This document shows positions 25,961 to 35,281 of a stretch of 64,000 bases of DNA, piece by piece. Below the pieces are notes generated by a model that saw only the letters and a list, made by a program, of their open reading frames with translations, ran no database searches and was not told the origin of the DNA. The translations under genes were made by a program, and so were the position numbers. Origin of the DNA: Pseudomonas sp. S06B 330 (GTDB lineage: Bacteria > Pseudomonadota > Gammaproteobacteria > Pseudomonadales > Pseudomonadaceae); NCBI RefSeq assembly GCF_002845275.2, contig NZ_CP088149.1, positions 1,155,501 through 1,219,500 on the forward strand, written 5' to 3'. How positions within the stretch are numbered: position 1 is the first letter of the stretch; every line of letters starts with the position of its first letter.

Positions 25961-26542
25961 ATGTTCTCTTTGCCCCGTCTTCTGCTCGTCGTGCTCGCCC
26001 TGGTGAGCTTCTCGGCCCAGGCCAATTGGCACCTGGATGGCGAGTCTTCACGCCTGTCCTTTATCTCCAGCAAAAATGGCGACACCGCCGAAGTGCATCG
26101 ATTTCTCGTGCTGCACGGCAAGGTCGACCGCAAGGGTGCGGCCGAGCTGATGATCGAGATGGACTCCAACAACAGCGGTGTGCCGTTGCGTGACGAGCGC
26201 ATGCGCAAGGAGTTGTTCGACTTTGCTCGCTTCCCGGAAGCTCATGTTACGGCCCAGATCGACCTGGGCCCGATCAACGACCTGGCCAATGGCGCCCAGG
26301 TTGAGCTGCGTTTGCCGGTGACGGTCAAACTACGCGGCAAGGAGCACAGCTACAGTGCTTTGCTGTTGGCTACGCGCCTGGATGAGCGCCGCTTCCAGGT
26401 AGTAACCCTGGAGCCGTTGATGCTGCGTGCCGAAGATTTCGAGCTGGTGCCGGGCCTGGAGGCCCTGCGCAAACTGGCCGGACTCAAGTCCATCAGCCCG
26501 TCGGTGCCGGTAAGTGCGGTGCTGATCTTCACGGCGCGCTGA
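25961..26542 (+). CDS. YceI family periplasmic protein
   Basis: 193 residues: signal peptide 'MFSLPRLLLVVLALVSFSAQA', then the YceI lipocalin-like barrel ('NWHLDGESSRLSFISSK', 'MIEMDSNNSGVPLRDERMRKELFDFARFPEA'). The fold binds isoprenoid-type lipids in homologues. It ends one base before the next gene begins, so it is very likely co-transcribed with the phospholipase D gene. Confidence 0.85.
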   Translation: MFSLPRLLLVVLALVSFSAQANWHLDGESSRLSFISSKNGDTAEVHRFLVLHGKVDRKGAAELMIEMDSNNSGVPLRDERMRKELFDFARFPEAHVTAQIDLGPINDLANGAQVELRLPVTVKLRGKEHSYSALLLATRLDERRFQVVTLEPLMLRAEDFELVPGLEALRKLAGLKSISPSVPVSAVLIFTAR

Positions 26543-26543
26543 T

Positions 26544-27701
26544 ATGGCCGGACCGGTCTTCCCCTGGCGAGATGGCAACCGGTTCGAGTTATTGATCGAC
26601 GGCCCCAGATTTTTCCCGCGTATGCTCACCGCGATCGGGCGTGCCGAGCATCAGGTGGATCTGGAACTGTACTTGGTGGAGGCGGGCGCCTGCGCCGAGG
26701 CCATGGTCCAGGCCCTGGTGCAGGCTGCCGAACGGGGCGTGCAGGTACGCTGTCTGTTCGACGATTATGGCGCGCTGGCCTTCACCTTGAGCCTGCGCCA
26801 GCGTCTGCTTGCCGCCGGGGTCGAATTGCGCTGGTACAACCGCCTGCGCTGGCGCCGTGGCCTGCGCAACCTGTATCGGGATCACCGCAAGCTGTTGCTG
26901 GTCGACCAATCATGGGCGGTGGTCGGCGGCACAGGTGTTACCGATGAATTTTGGGTGCCGAACGAAGACGTCAGTGAATGGCATGAAGTAATGGTCGAAA
27001 TGCAGGGGCCGCTGGTCGCCGACTGGCAGATGCTCTTCGATCGCCAGTGGCGCGCCAACTTGCGCCGTACTGCCTGGCGACCACCGACGCATTTTGGCCT
27101 GCCACGCTTGCCTCATGTACCCGATAGCGGCCAGGGCATGGGCCGGGTAGCCTATGCCGATGCCCGTCAGCATCGGGACATCCTGCAATCGCTGGTGCGT
27201 GCATTGAACAGCGGTCAACGCCGCATCTGGCTGGCCACCCCGTACTTTTTACCCACCTGGAAAGTTCGCCGCTCTCTGCGCCGGGCGGCAGCCAATGGTA
27301 TCGATGTGCGCCTGCTGCTGACGGGGCCACGCACCGATCATCCTTCGGTGCGTTATGCCGGCCATCGTTATTACCCGCGCCTGATGCGTGCCGGGGTGAA
27401 GATCTATGAGTACCAGCCGTGCTTCCTGCATCTGAAGATGGTGCTGGTGGACGACTGGGTGAGCATCGGCTCGTGCAACTTTGACCACTGGAACTTGCGG
27501 TTCAACCTTGAGGCTAACGTTGAGGCACTTGATCCTCCGTTGACCGCTGCCGTAGCGGCGAGCTTTGAGCGCGATTTCGCCCAGAGCCTGTGTATCGATC
27601 TTGACCATTGGCATGCCCGGCCGTTGTGGAAGCGTGTGCAGCAGCGGCTGTGGGGCTGGCTGGACCGGTTGGTGGTCAACATGCTGGATCGGCGCGACTG
27701 A
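26544..27701 (+). CDS. phospholipase D/cardiolipin synthase-like protein
   Basis: 385 residues with two HxKxxxxD (HKD) motifs: 'HRKLLLVDQSWAVVGG' and 'HLKMVLVDDWVSIGSCNFD', the paired active site of the PLD superfamily. No N-terminal membrane anchors, which fits the ClsB-like soluble group. It could make cardiolipin or another phosphatidyl transfer product. Overlaps the yceI region in one operon; equivalent to PA4339. Confidence 0.85.
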   Translation: MAGPVFPWRDGNRFELLIDGPRFFPRMLTAIGRAEHQVDLELYLVEAGACAEAMVQALVQAAERGVQVRCLFDDYGALAFTLSLRQRLLAAGVELRWYNRLRWRRGLRNLYRDHRKLLLVDQSWAVVGGTGVTDEFWVPNEDVSEWHEVMVEMQGPLVADWQMLFDRQWRANLRRTAWRPPTHFGLPRLPHVPDSGQGMGRVAYADARQHRDILQSLVRALNSGQRRIWLATPYFLPTWKVRRSLRRAAANGIDVRLLLTGPRTDHPSVRYAGHRYYPRLMRAGVKIYEYQPCFLHLKMVLVDDWVSIGSCNFDHWNLRFNLEANVEALDPPLTAAVAASFERDFAQSLCIDLDHWHARPLWKRVQQRLWGWLDRLVVNMLDRRD

Positions 27702-27767
27702 GCTGCATGGCGGGCAGGACGGTCTATTGTGTCTGGTGTCTTTCATTGCCTCTGAGGAGTTGCTGAC

Positions 27768-28349
27768 ATGGCCGCGAAGAAGATTTTGATGCTGGTGGGC
27801 GATTACGTCGAAGACTACGAAGTGATGGTGCCCTTCCAGGCCCTGCAGATGGTGGGGCATACCGTTCACGCGGTGTGCCCGGGCAAAGCGGCCGGGCAAA
27901 CGGTGCGTACGGCGATTCATGACTTTGAAGGTGACCAGACCTACAGCGAAAAGCCTGGGCACAACTTTGCCCTCAACTTCGATTTTGAGCAGGTCCGGGC
28001 CGAAGGTTACGACGCACTGGTCATCCCGGGTGGCCGTGCGCCGGAATACCTGCGTCTCGATGAGCGGGTACTGGCATTGGTCAAGGCCATTGATAAGGCC
28101 GGCAAGCCGATTGCGGCCGTGTGCCATGGGGCGCAATTGCTTGCGGCCGCCGGGGTGTTGGAAGGGCGTGAGTGCAGCGCTTACCCGGCGTGTGCGCCGG
28201 AAGTACGGCTAGCCGGTGGAAAGTTTGTCGAGATCGGCGTCGATCAGGCCCATGTGCAAGGTAACCTTGCTTCGGCCCCAGCCTGGCCGGCGCATCCGGC
28301 ATGGTTGGCGAGTTTTCTGCAGCTGTTGGGTACCCGCATTACTTTGTGA
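27768..28349 (+). CDS. DJ-1/PfpI family protein
   Basis: 193 residues. '[23 protein letters not shown]' is the usual N-terminus and the nucleophile elbow '[16 protein letters not shown]' carries the conserved Cys. Members are glyoxalase III/deglycase, chaperone or stress proteins; activity here is not certain. GAGG precedes the ATG; a strong bidirectional terminator follows. Confidence 0.87.
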   Translation: MAAKKILMLVGDYVEDYEVMVPFQALQMVGHTVHAVCPGKAAGQTVRTAIHDFEGDQTYSEKPGHNFALNFDFEQVRAEGYDALVIPGGRAPEYLRLDERVLALVKAIDKAGKPIAAVCHGAQLLAAAGVLEGRECSAYPACAPEVRLAGGKFVEIGVDQAHVQGNLASAPAWPAHPAWLASFLQLLGTRITL

Positions 28350-28365
28350 TGTTCGCGGGACAATA

Positions 28366-28399
28366 AAAAAGCGGCAGGGGCTGACCCCTGCCGCTTTTT
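28366..28399. terminator. bidirectional terminator between DJ-1 gene and fumarase
   Basis: AAAAAGCGGCAGGGG (28366-28380) pairs perfectly with CCCCTGCCGCTTTTT (28385-28399) around CTGA, giving a T-run in both directions between two convergent genes. Confidence 0.95.
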
Positions 28400-28420
28400 G
28401 TTTCAGCAAGCTTTAGTGGC

Positions 28421-29944
28421 TTACTTCACTTCTACCGCCAAGCTTTCAGCGATCTTGCTCTGCCACAACGCCGGGCCGGTGATGTGCACCGATTCGCCAT
28501 TGCTGTCGACCGCTACGGTGACCGGCATGTCTTTGACTTCGAACTCGTAGATCGCTTCCATGCCCAGTTCAGCAAATGCCAGGACCTTGGACTTCTTGAT
28601 CGCCTGGGCCACCAGGTAGGCAGCGCCGCCGACGGCCATCAAGTATACCGCCTTGTTGTCCTTGATCGCTTCGATCGCGGTCGGGCCACGTTCAGACTTG
28701 CCGATCATGCCCAGCAGGCCGGTTTGCTCAAGAATCTGACGCGTGAACTTGTCCATCCGCGTAGCGGTGGTCGGGCCGGCAGGGCCAACCACTTCTTCGC
28801 GTACCGGATCAACCGGGCCGACGTAGTAGATGAAGCGGCCTTTGAGGTCCACCGGCAGCTCTTCGCCACGGTTGAGCATTTCGACCATGCGCTTGTGCGC
28901 AGCGTCGCGGCCGGTGAGCATCTTGCCGTTGAGCAGGATGGTCTCGCCCGGCTTCCAGCTCTGCACGTCTTCCGGGGTCAGGGTGTCGAGGTTGACACGG
29001 CGGGCCGATGGGCCTGCTTCCCAGACGATTTCCGGGTAGGCATCCAGCGATGGCGCTTCCAGATCGGCAGGGCCGGAACCGTCGAGCACGAAGTGCGCGT
29101 GACGGGTAGCGGCGCAGTTCGGAATCATGCACACCGGCAGGGATGCGGCGTGGGTCGGATAGTCCATGATCTTGACGTCGAGCACGGTGGTCAAGCCGCC
29201 CAAACCCTGAGCACCGATGCCCAGCTGGTTGACCTTCTCGAACAGTTCCAGACGGATCTCTTCGATGCGGTTCTGCGGGCCACGGGCCTTGAGCTCATGG
29301 ATGTCGATGGATTCCATCAACACTTCCTTGGCCATTACCGCAGCCTTCTCGGCAGTACCGCCGATGCCGATGCCGAGCATGCCTGGCGGGCACCAGCCTG
29401 CGCCCATGGTCGGAACGGTCTTGAGCACCCAGTCAACGATCGAGTCGGACGGGTTGAGCATGGCCATTTTCGACTTGTTCTCGGAGCCGCCGCCTTTGGC
29501 CGCCACGTCCACTTCCACGGTGTTGCCCGGGACGATGGAGTAGTGGATGACTGCTGGGGTGTTGTCCTTGGTGTTTTTACGCGCACCTGCCGGGTCGGCC
29601 AGGATCGAGGCACGCAGGACGTTTTCCGGCAGATTGTAGGCGCGGCGCACGCCTTCGTTGATCATGTCGTCCAAGCTCATGGTCGCGCCGTCCCAGCGCA
29701 CGTCCATACCGACGCGCACGAACACGGTAACGATACCGGTGTCCTGGCAGATCGGGCGGTGGCCAGTGGCGCACATGCGCGAGTTGATCAAAATCTGGGC
29801 GATGGAGTCACGCGCAGCAGGCGACTCTTCACGCAGATAGGCCTCATGCATGGCCTGGATGAAGTCAACGGGGTGGTAGTACGAAATGAATTGCAGGGCG
29901 TCGGCAACGCTCTGAATCAGGTCGTCTTGCTTGATCACGGTCAT
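28421..29944 (-). CDS. fumA: class I fumarate hydratase, [4Fe-4S]
   Basis: 507 residues from ATG 29944 with GGAG upstream (ten extra open codons rejected). Fused alpha/beta layout of iron-sulfur fumarases: 'GHRPICQDTGIVTVF' and 'MIPNCAATRHAHF' hold cluster cysteines. It interconverts fumarate and malate in the TCA cycle and is sensitive to oxygen and iron shortage. Monocistronic. The gene symbol follows the E. coli class I enzyme; Pseudomonas naming varies. Confidence 0.9.
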   Translation of the reverse strand: MTVIKQDDLIQSVADALQFISYYHPVDFIQAMHEAYLREESPAARDSIAQILINSRMCATGHRPICQDTGIVTVFVRVGMDVRWDGATMSLDDMINEGVRRAYNLPENVLRASILADPAGARKNTKDNTPAVIHYSIVPGNTVEVDVAAKGGGSENKSKMAMLNPSDSIVDWVLKTVPTMGAGWCPPGMLGIGIGGTAEKAAVMAKEVLMESIDIHELKARGPQNRIEEIRLELFEKVNQLGIGAQGLGGLTTVLDVKIMDYPTHAASLPVCMIPNCAATRHAHFVLDGSGPADLEAPSLDAYPEIVWEAGPSARRVNLDTLTPEDVQSWKPGETILLNGKMLTGRDAAHKRMVEMLNRGEELPVDLKGRFIYYVGPVDPVREEVVGPAGPTTATRMDKFTRQILEQTGLLGMIGKSERGPTAIEAIKDNKAVYLMAVGGAAYLVAQAIKKSKVLAFAELGMEAIYEFEVKDMPVTVAVDSNGESVHITGPALWQSKIAESLAVEVK

Positions 29945-30212
29945 GCAGCGCGCTCCTCTTAAAGACGGGAACATTCAATAAGGTATTCCGACGCGGACAG
30001 GCCGAGGTGTCGAAACGACCTTTCACGGCGCGCCGACCTGCTCGGGCCGACGCAAAAAAGGCGCGGCAGTATAGCGCGCATCGGTGCCCGGCACACCTGC
30101 GAGTGGTCTGGACCAAGGTCGCCTGCCGACGGGCACCCTTTTTGCGTGCCTGCGTCGGCCTTTAGCCCTAAAGTGGCGGCTGGCCATAGTGTTTATGAGC
30201 TGGAGATGATGA

Positions 30213-31148
30213 ATGCCTGAACTCTGTGTGGGCGAGCGCTGTTGGGCGGTGCCAACGGGCAGCAACCTGCTTGATGCGCTCAATGCGGGTGGCTGTTCGG
30301 TGCCCTACAGTTGTCGCGCTGGCAGTTGCCATGCCTGTCTGGTGCGTTGCCTGGACGGGCAACCAGCAGATGCGTTACCTGACGCGTTGAGTGCGGACAA
30401 GCGCGAGCAGGGCTGGCGCCTGGCTTGCCAATGCCAGGTGGTGGATGACTTGCAGGTGGCAGTTTTCGACCCACGACGCGACGGATTGCCAGCTCACGTA
30501 TGTGGCCTGGATTGGCTGGGTGCTGAGGTGTTGCGCCTGCGCCTGCAACCGGAACGTCCCTTGCGTTACCAGGCCGGGCAACATCTTGTGTTGTGGCTGG
30601 GTGGGGTGGCGCGCCCGTACTCTTTGGCGAGCCTCCCGGAGGAGGATGGCTTTCTCGAATTCCACCTGGATTGCCGACATTCGGGTGCGTTCTGCGATAG
30701 CGCCCGAACCTTGCAGTTGGGAGATGAACTGCGCTTGGGTGAGTTGCGTGGTGGTGCCTTGCACTACGACCTGGATTGGCAGGATCGACCGTTGTGGCTG
30801 TTGGCGGCAGGAACTGGGCTGGCGCCGTTATGGGGCATTCTGCGCGAGGCATTGCGCCAGGGGCATCAAAGGGAAATCAAGGTGATGCATGTAGCCCGTG
30901 ACAGCGAAGGGCATTATCTGGCAAATCCGTTGAAGGACATGGTCAATAAACACTATGGTTTGAGCGTTGAGTTGGTGCTCTTCGATCAGTCGGCGCAGGC
31001 ATTGGCCGCGTTGCGACTGCCATCAAGGCAGACAGTGGCGTTGGTATGTGGCGCCCCTGAGAGTGTCGAGCAGTTCGCGCGGCGCTTGTTCATTGCAGGG
31101 TTGCCGCGCAATCAATTGTTTGCCGATGTATTCACCGGGCATGCCTGA
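30213..31148 (+). CDS. 2Fe-2S ferredoxin-NAD(P)H reductase family protein
   Basis: 311 residues. N-terminal plant-type ferredoxin domain with cluster cysteines in 'YSCRAGSCHACLVRC' and a fourth near 'RLACQCQV'; then FAD domain ('RPYSLAS' is the FAD RxYS motif) and NAD domain ('WLLAAGTGLAPLWGIL'). This is the electron-transfer component seen in oxygenase reductases and in PA4331-like proteins; no oxygenase is adjacent, so its partner is unknown. GGAG before ATG 30213. Confidence 0.85.
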   Translation: MPELCVGERCWAVPTGSNLLDALNAGGCSVPYSCRAGSCHACLVRCLDGQPADALPDALSADKREQGWRLACQCQVVDDLQVAVFDPRRDGLPAHVCGLDWLGAEVLRLRLQPERPLRYQAGQHLVLWLGGVARPYSLASLPEEDGFLEFHLDCRHSGAFCDSARTLQLGDELRLGELRGGALHYDLDWQDRPLWLLAAGTGLAPLWGILREALRQGHQREIKVMHVARDSEGHYLANPLKDMVNKHYGLSVELVLFDQSAQALAALRLPSRQTVALVCGAPESVEQFARRLFIAGLPRNQLFADVFTGHA

Positions 31149-31248
31149 GGTATCTGCGTTGTGAGTGCAGACTCAATCGAGGGGAAGCCGGCACCTAAAG
31201 CGCCGGATGCTCATTCGGATTGCAGGATTGCAGCCGTTCGGGCTAAGT

Positions 31249-32538
31249 TCATCCTCCCGAGTTGGTAAGGCACCGCAGAATAAAACCTTTCGAGGGACCG
31301 GGAAGCGTTGTCGCTCCATGTACCAGCGTTCTGCCCTCGGTATCAACTTCACCGCTGTGTGGAAGGGTTAACTGTCCCAACGCGATCCGTCCCGTGCCGT
31401 TGTCGGCGAACGTAGTATCAAGTTTGCCATTACTGTTGAAGCGACCAATCAGCATCGGCCATTCATTGGACTGTGTTGACGCAACGCCCGTGGCTATGAT
31501 CTTGCTCGGCGCTGATTCAATCACATCAACGTGCTCCCACGTTACAGAAGCGCCGTCCTCGAGATGAATGGGGGTAGAGTCAAAGCTGGTATCGATGTTG
31601 CCATCTGCATCCAGAGCAGCGAGTAGGCTGCCGAGGTCTTGCTCTAAACCGCAGCTGACAATACGTCCGTCAGGTAACAGCGTAAGGCCCTTGAATATCC
31701 TCAACGAGGGTGTGAAATAGCCAAAGCCGCCCTCGCCAAAGAACTGATCATATTCTCCTGAATGATGCAGGCGAATTGCGCAGCATCGGTGGTACCCCTC
31801 CGGTCCAGAAATAGTTCCTCCTACCACGATGTACTTCTCACTGACTTGCAGGGTGGTGGCAGCCGTCCATGTTGTGAAATTAAGAGATAAGTATTTGTAC
31901 CCAGTGTTGTTGAAAGACTGGTCAAGCTCTCCGTTGCTATCGTACTTCAGCAGCATTGAATCCCAGCCATTCGGGGTGTAAAGCACGTAAATACCGTCAA
32001 CAGCGTGCTGTACCTGCCAATTCTGCAACTCATGCTCTGCTTGCGGTGACTGTGGGATGCCTTTTGCAGTAGGTGTCAGCGGACATACTTTTGAGCTCTG
32101 TGCTCCTTTTAGATCGATGGGAACGGCTGGTTGTTCGATGACCAAATGTCCTCCGTTGGCGAAGCTGGTATCCAGCGAACCATTGTCGTGAAAGCGTGCC
32201 AAGGCCGGCCGAGAGCCAAAGTAACTACCATCGGTAGTAGTGCCGATTATCAGGTAACGGCCATCATCCAAGACCAGAACGCTATGCCCTCGAGAGCTGT
32301 TTTCCGGTCTGAATGTTCCGGTCGTTAGTCCTTCGCGGCCAAATGCTGGGTCCAGTCTTGCCTCGTCGTCTAATCGAAAGACTACGTAGGCCGAGGTGCC
32401 GTCGACATGAGCGGTGCCAATGCATACCCTTCCTTTTGCAGTTTTCAGCGATGATTGGACACTAGTGATGGTGTTAGGCAGAAGGACTTTTCCCCCCTCT
32501 GCGAACGATGGATCGAGTAGCGCGTTTTTCGTATTCAT
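31249..32538 (-). CDS. delta-60 repeat protein, predicted seven-bladed beta-propeller
   Basis: 429 residues from ATG 32538, with GGGGTG eight bases upstream; a TTG six codons earlier is less likely. Seven copies of an LDxSF-type box start at about residues 8, 62, 122, 205, 263, 315 and 373 (LDPSF, LDPAF, LDTSF, LDQSF, YDQFF, IDTSF, LDTTF), each followed by G-rich turns and paired with DGR-type strands: the delta-60 repeat. Seven units fit one propeller. No signal peptide is seen. Codon use and base composition look lower in GC than neighbours, and the usual neighbours in P. aeruginosa lack it, so it is probably accessory. Function unknown. Confidence 0.75.
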   Translation of the reverse strand: MNTKNALLDPSFAEGGKVLLPNTITSVQSSLKTAKGRVCIGTAHVDGTSAYVVFRLDDEARLDPAFGREGLTTGTFRPENSSRGHSVLVLDDGRYLIIGTTTDGSYFGSRPALARFHDNGSLDTSFANGGHLVIEQPAVPIDLKGAQSSKVCPLTPTAKGIPQSPQAEHELQNWQVQHAVDGIYVLYTPNGWDSMLLKYDSNGELDQSFNNTGYKYLSLNFTTWTAATTLQVSEKYIVVGGTISGPEGYHRCCAIRLHHSGEYDQFFGEGGFGYFTPSLRIFKGLTLLPDGRIVSCGLEQDLGSLLAALDADGNIDTSFDSTPIHLEDGASVTWEHVDVIESAPSKIIATGVASTQSNEWPMLIGRFNSNGKLDTTFADNGTGRIALGQLTLPHSGEVDTEGRTLVHGATTLPGPSKGFILRCLTNSGG

Positions 32539-32649
32539 GTTGGTCACCCCGTTCAATAAACAGAGTCAACAGTATTTGTGAAGCAAGCAGTCGACCGATA
32601 CTGGCAAAAATGATAGGTCAGGGACGATCCATTTTTTTGCATAAAAAAA

Positions 32650-32671
32650 CCCCGTGAGCAATCTCACGGGG
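32650..32671 (-). terminator. rho-independent terminator of pykA
   Basis: CCCCGTGAG (32650-32658) pairs with CTCACGGGG (32663-32671) around CAAT; seven A residues on the plus strand give the T-run on the minus strand. Confidence 0.92.
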
Positions 32672-32692
32672 CTTTATCTGTTCCGATTGAGA

Positions 32693-34144
32693 TCAGACCA
32701 GCGAATCACCGACATGCAGGATCTTCATGCCGTTGGTGCCACCGGTGGTGTGGTAGCTGTCGCCTTTGGTCAGGATCACCCAGTCACCCGGTTCTACCAA
32801 GCCACGCTTGAGCAGCTCGTCGACCGCCGCCTGACTGACTTTTTCCGGTGCCAGGGCAGCCGGGTCGAATGCAATCGGGTAGACGCCGCGGAACATCGAG
32901 GCACGGGCCTGAGTAGCGCGGTGCGGCGACAGGGCGAAGATCGGCACGTGCGAGCGCAGGCGCGACATGATTAGCGGGGTGTAGCCACTTTCGGTGAGGG
33001 CGATGATCGCCTTGACGCCAGGGAAGTGGTTGGCGGTGTACATCGCCGCCAAGGCGATGCTTTCGTCGCAGCGTTCGAAGCGGGTGTGCAGACGGTGGCT
33101 GGACTTCTGGTTGGTCGGATGCTTTTCCGCACCCTGGCAGATGCGCGCCATGGCCTGTACGGCTTCGATCGGATAGGCGCCGGCGGCGCTCTCAGCCGAC
33201 AGCATCACCGCGTCAGTGTTGTCGAGCACAGCGTTCGCCACGTCGGACACTTCGGCACGGGTCGGCATCGGGTTCTGGATCATCGACTCCATCATCTGGG
33301 TCGCCACGATCACCGCTTTGTTGTTGCGGCGGGCGTGCTGGATGATTTTCTTCTGGATGGCGATCAGCTCGGCATCGCCGATTTCCACACCCAGGTCACC
33401 CCGGGCAACCATCACTGCGTCACTGGCGGCGATCAGGCCATCGAGGGTTTCGTCGTCGGCGACGGCTTCCGCGCGTTCGATCTTGGCCACCAGCCAGGCG
33501 CTGCCGCCCGCTTCGTCGCGCAGGCGACGGGCGTATTCCATGTCACTGGCGTCGCGCGGGAAGGACACGGCCAGGTAGTCCAGGTCCATCTCGGCGGCCA
33601 GCTTGATGTCGGCCTTGTCTTTTTCGGTCAGGGCCGGAGCGGTCAGGCCGCCGCCTTTGCGGTTGATGCCTTTGTGGTCGGACAGCGGGCCGCCGATCAG
33701 TACCGAGCAGTGCAGGGCATCGCTGGTGGCGGTTTCGACGCGCATTACCACGCGGCCGTCATCGAGCAGCAGCTCGTCACCAACACCGCAGTCTTTGACC
33801 AGGTCCGGATAGTCGATGCCGACAATATCCTGGGTGCCATCGGTCAGCGGGTGGGCAGTAGAGAACGTGAAGCGATCACCGACTTTGAGCTCAATACGCT
33901 TGTTGGTGAATTTGGCGATACGAATCTTTGGACCCTGCAGGTCGCCGAGCAGTGCTACATGGCGACCCAGGCGTGCTGCAATCTCACGGATCAGACGGGC
34001 GCGAGCTTTGTGCTCGTCGGGCGTGCCGTGGGAGAAGTTCAGGCGAGCAACATCCAGGCCGGCAAGAATCAGTTGTTCGATAACTTCCGGCGAGTTGCTG
34101 GCGGGGCCAAGGGTGGCGACGATTTTGGTACGGCGGATGGTCAT
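32693..34144 (-). CDS. pykA: pyruvate kinase
   Basis: 483 residues, standard length of PykA. 'RRTKIVATLGPASNSPEVI' opens the barrel, 'VMVARGDLGVEI' is the metal/substrate loop and 'SRLRSHVPIFALSP' belongs to the C-terminal allosteric domain. It makes pyruvate and ATP from phosphoenolpyruvate, downstream of the Entner-Doudoroff pathway. Own terminator; next to sbcB/mvaT region as in P. aeruginosa (PA4329). Confidence 0.97.
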   Translation of the reverse strand: MTIRRTKIVATLGPASNSPEVIEQLILAGLDVARLNFSHGTPDEHKARARLIREIAARLGRHVALLGDLQGPKIRIAKFTNKRIELKVGDRFTFSTAHPLTDGTQDIVGIDYPDLVKDCGVGDELLLDDGRVVMRVETATSDALHCSVLIGGPLSDHKGINRKGGGLTAPALTEKDKADIKLAAEMDLDYLAVSFPRDASDMEYARRLRDEAGGSAWLVAKIERAEAVADDETLDGLIAASDAVMVARGDLGVEIGDAELIAIQKKIIQHARRNNKAVIVATQMMESMIQNPMPTRAEVSDVANAVLDNTDAVMLSAESAAGAYPIEAVQAMARICQGAEKHPTNQKSSHRLHTRFERCDESIALAAMYTANHFPGVKAIIALTESGYTPLIMSRLRSHVPIFALSPHRATQARASMFRGVYPIAFDPAALAPEKVSQAAVDELLKRGLVEPGDWVILTKGDSYHTTGGTNGMKILHVGDSLV

Positions 34145-34347
34145 GCACAGACTCCTATAGTGAAGCGCAGCGAAAGGCTACTCTGGAATTTGGCTGTAGT
34201 CATTGTTCCTTTGCACTACCTTGGTGGTGAGCAGGCGGGCATATGAACGGTGGGGGTTGTTGTATTGCGCAGATTCTGTGTGAGCCGATAGCGGTCTACA
34301 GATTTTGCGCAGTACGCCGATAAACCGCTCAATAGAGGAGATTCACC

Positions 34348-34734
34348 ATGCGAGCCTTGATCGTTCTAGCCCTGGCGACCAGTGTCGTCGGCTGTACCCG
34401 CTGGTCGATGGACCATCATCTGAACAATGCTTATCGTGCCTATGATCGCGGCCAATGCGACAAGGTCATGCTCGAGCTGTCGCAGGTTGACCGCACCAGC
34501 CGCGCCCGGCCGTTCATCCATCCCGAGGTGGCGATGCTGCGGGGGCAGTGCCTGGAGCGCCAGAAGCTTTATGTCGACGCTGCCCAGACCTACCAGTACC
34601 TGATCGCACGCTACCCGCAGAACGAATACGCCTACCGCGCTCGCGCTCGCCTGCAGACCCTGGAGCAGCTGGGGCATTACCGTAGCGGCGAGCCAGCCAT
34701 TGCCCGGCCGAGCACCACCACGCCTTGGCGTTAA
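34348..34734 (+). CDS. small TPR-like lipoprotein
   Basis: 128 residues; lipobox V-V-G-C (Cys16) after a short signal, GGAG before the ATG. The helical body ('NNAYRAYDRGQCDKVMLELSQV', 'KLYVDAAQTYQYLIARYPQNEYAYRARARLQTL') resembles tetratricopeptide repeats as in YfiO/outer-membrane assembly adaptors, but it is too short to name. Upstream of the PilZ gene on the same strand. Confidence 0.75.
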   Translation: MRALIVLALATSVVGCTRWSMDHHLNNAYRAYDRGQCDKVMLELSQVDRTSRARPFIHPEVAMLRGQCLERQKLYVDAAQTYQYLIARYPQNEYAYRARARLQTLEQLGHYRSGEPAIARPSTTTPWR

Positions 34735-34860
34735 TGCCAAAGTATTCGGGATCGCCTGCAACGAAAGGGGTAGGGGTGGGCTAATCTTATGGTTGAAACA
34801 CCCGTCATTGAGTTGCACTAGCGCGTCCCTGCTAAAGGGGCTTCGACAGCGATTCCGATC

Positions 34861-35220
34861 ATGCTTGACGAACGCCGCATCGAGCGTCATCAGCTCCCTT
34901 ACTTCCTCAAAGTCTTCAACCGTTTTACTGATCAGCCAATTGGCTACCTGGGTAACGTGTCTGAAGACGGCCTGATGCTGATCAGCCAGCTACCGATGCT
35001 GGTCGGCCCGGATTTTGAGTTGCAACTGAAAGTGCTTGGCCGCAGTGGCGGTCTGCATCAGATCAACCTGACCGCCAGTTGCCTGTGGTGCCATGAAGAT
35101 GAGACGCCGGGGCACTACGACTCCGGCTTCATGCTGCTGCAGGCACCGTACGAATACGCGCAACTGGTGCGGGCGTTGCGTCGCTATTTCAGTTTTTATC
35201 CACTGGGCGCCTCGGCCTGA
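34861..35220 (+). CDS. PilZ domain c-di-GMP-binding protein
   Basis: 119 residues, a single PilZ domain. Both c-di-GMP motifs are present: RxxxR at Arg5-Arg9 and (D/N)xSxxG as N32-V-S-E-D-G37. No clear Shine-Dalgarno. It would sense c-di-GMP in the cytoplasm; effector partner unknown. With bifA at 11.8 kb it is the second c-di-GMP gene of the window. Lies 61 bases before sbcB. Confidence 0.88.
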   Translation: MLDERRIERHQLPYFLKVFNRFTDQPIGYLGNVSEDGLMLISQLPMLVGPDFELQLKVLGRSGGLHQINLTASCLWCHEDETPGHYDSGFMLLQAPYEYAQLVRALRRYFSFYPLGASA

Positions 35221-35281
35221 GGCTGGCCGTAGCGGGCCAGTAGCCCTAGACTCTGGTCGACCTTATGTTCAGGACGACCCC

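Noticed and set aside
28484..29962. 492-codon plus-strand frame opposite fumarase
   Set aside because: Complete antisense of a well-conserved enzyme gene.
31149..31248. Terminator after the ferredoxin-reductase gene
   Set aside because: Only a weak, interrupted GCCGG hairpin without a T-run is visible.
33026..34246. 406-codon plus-strand frame opposite pykA
   Set aside because: Antisense shadow; pykA on the other strand is unambiguous.
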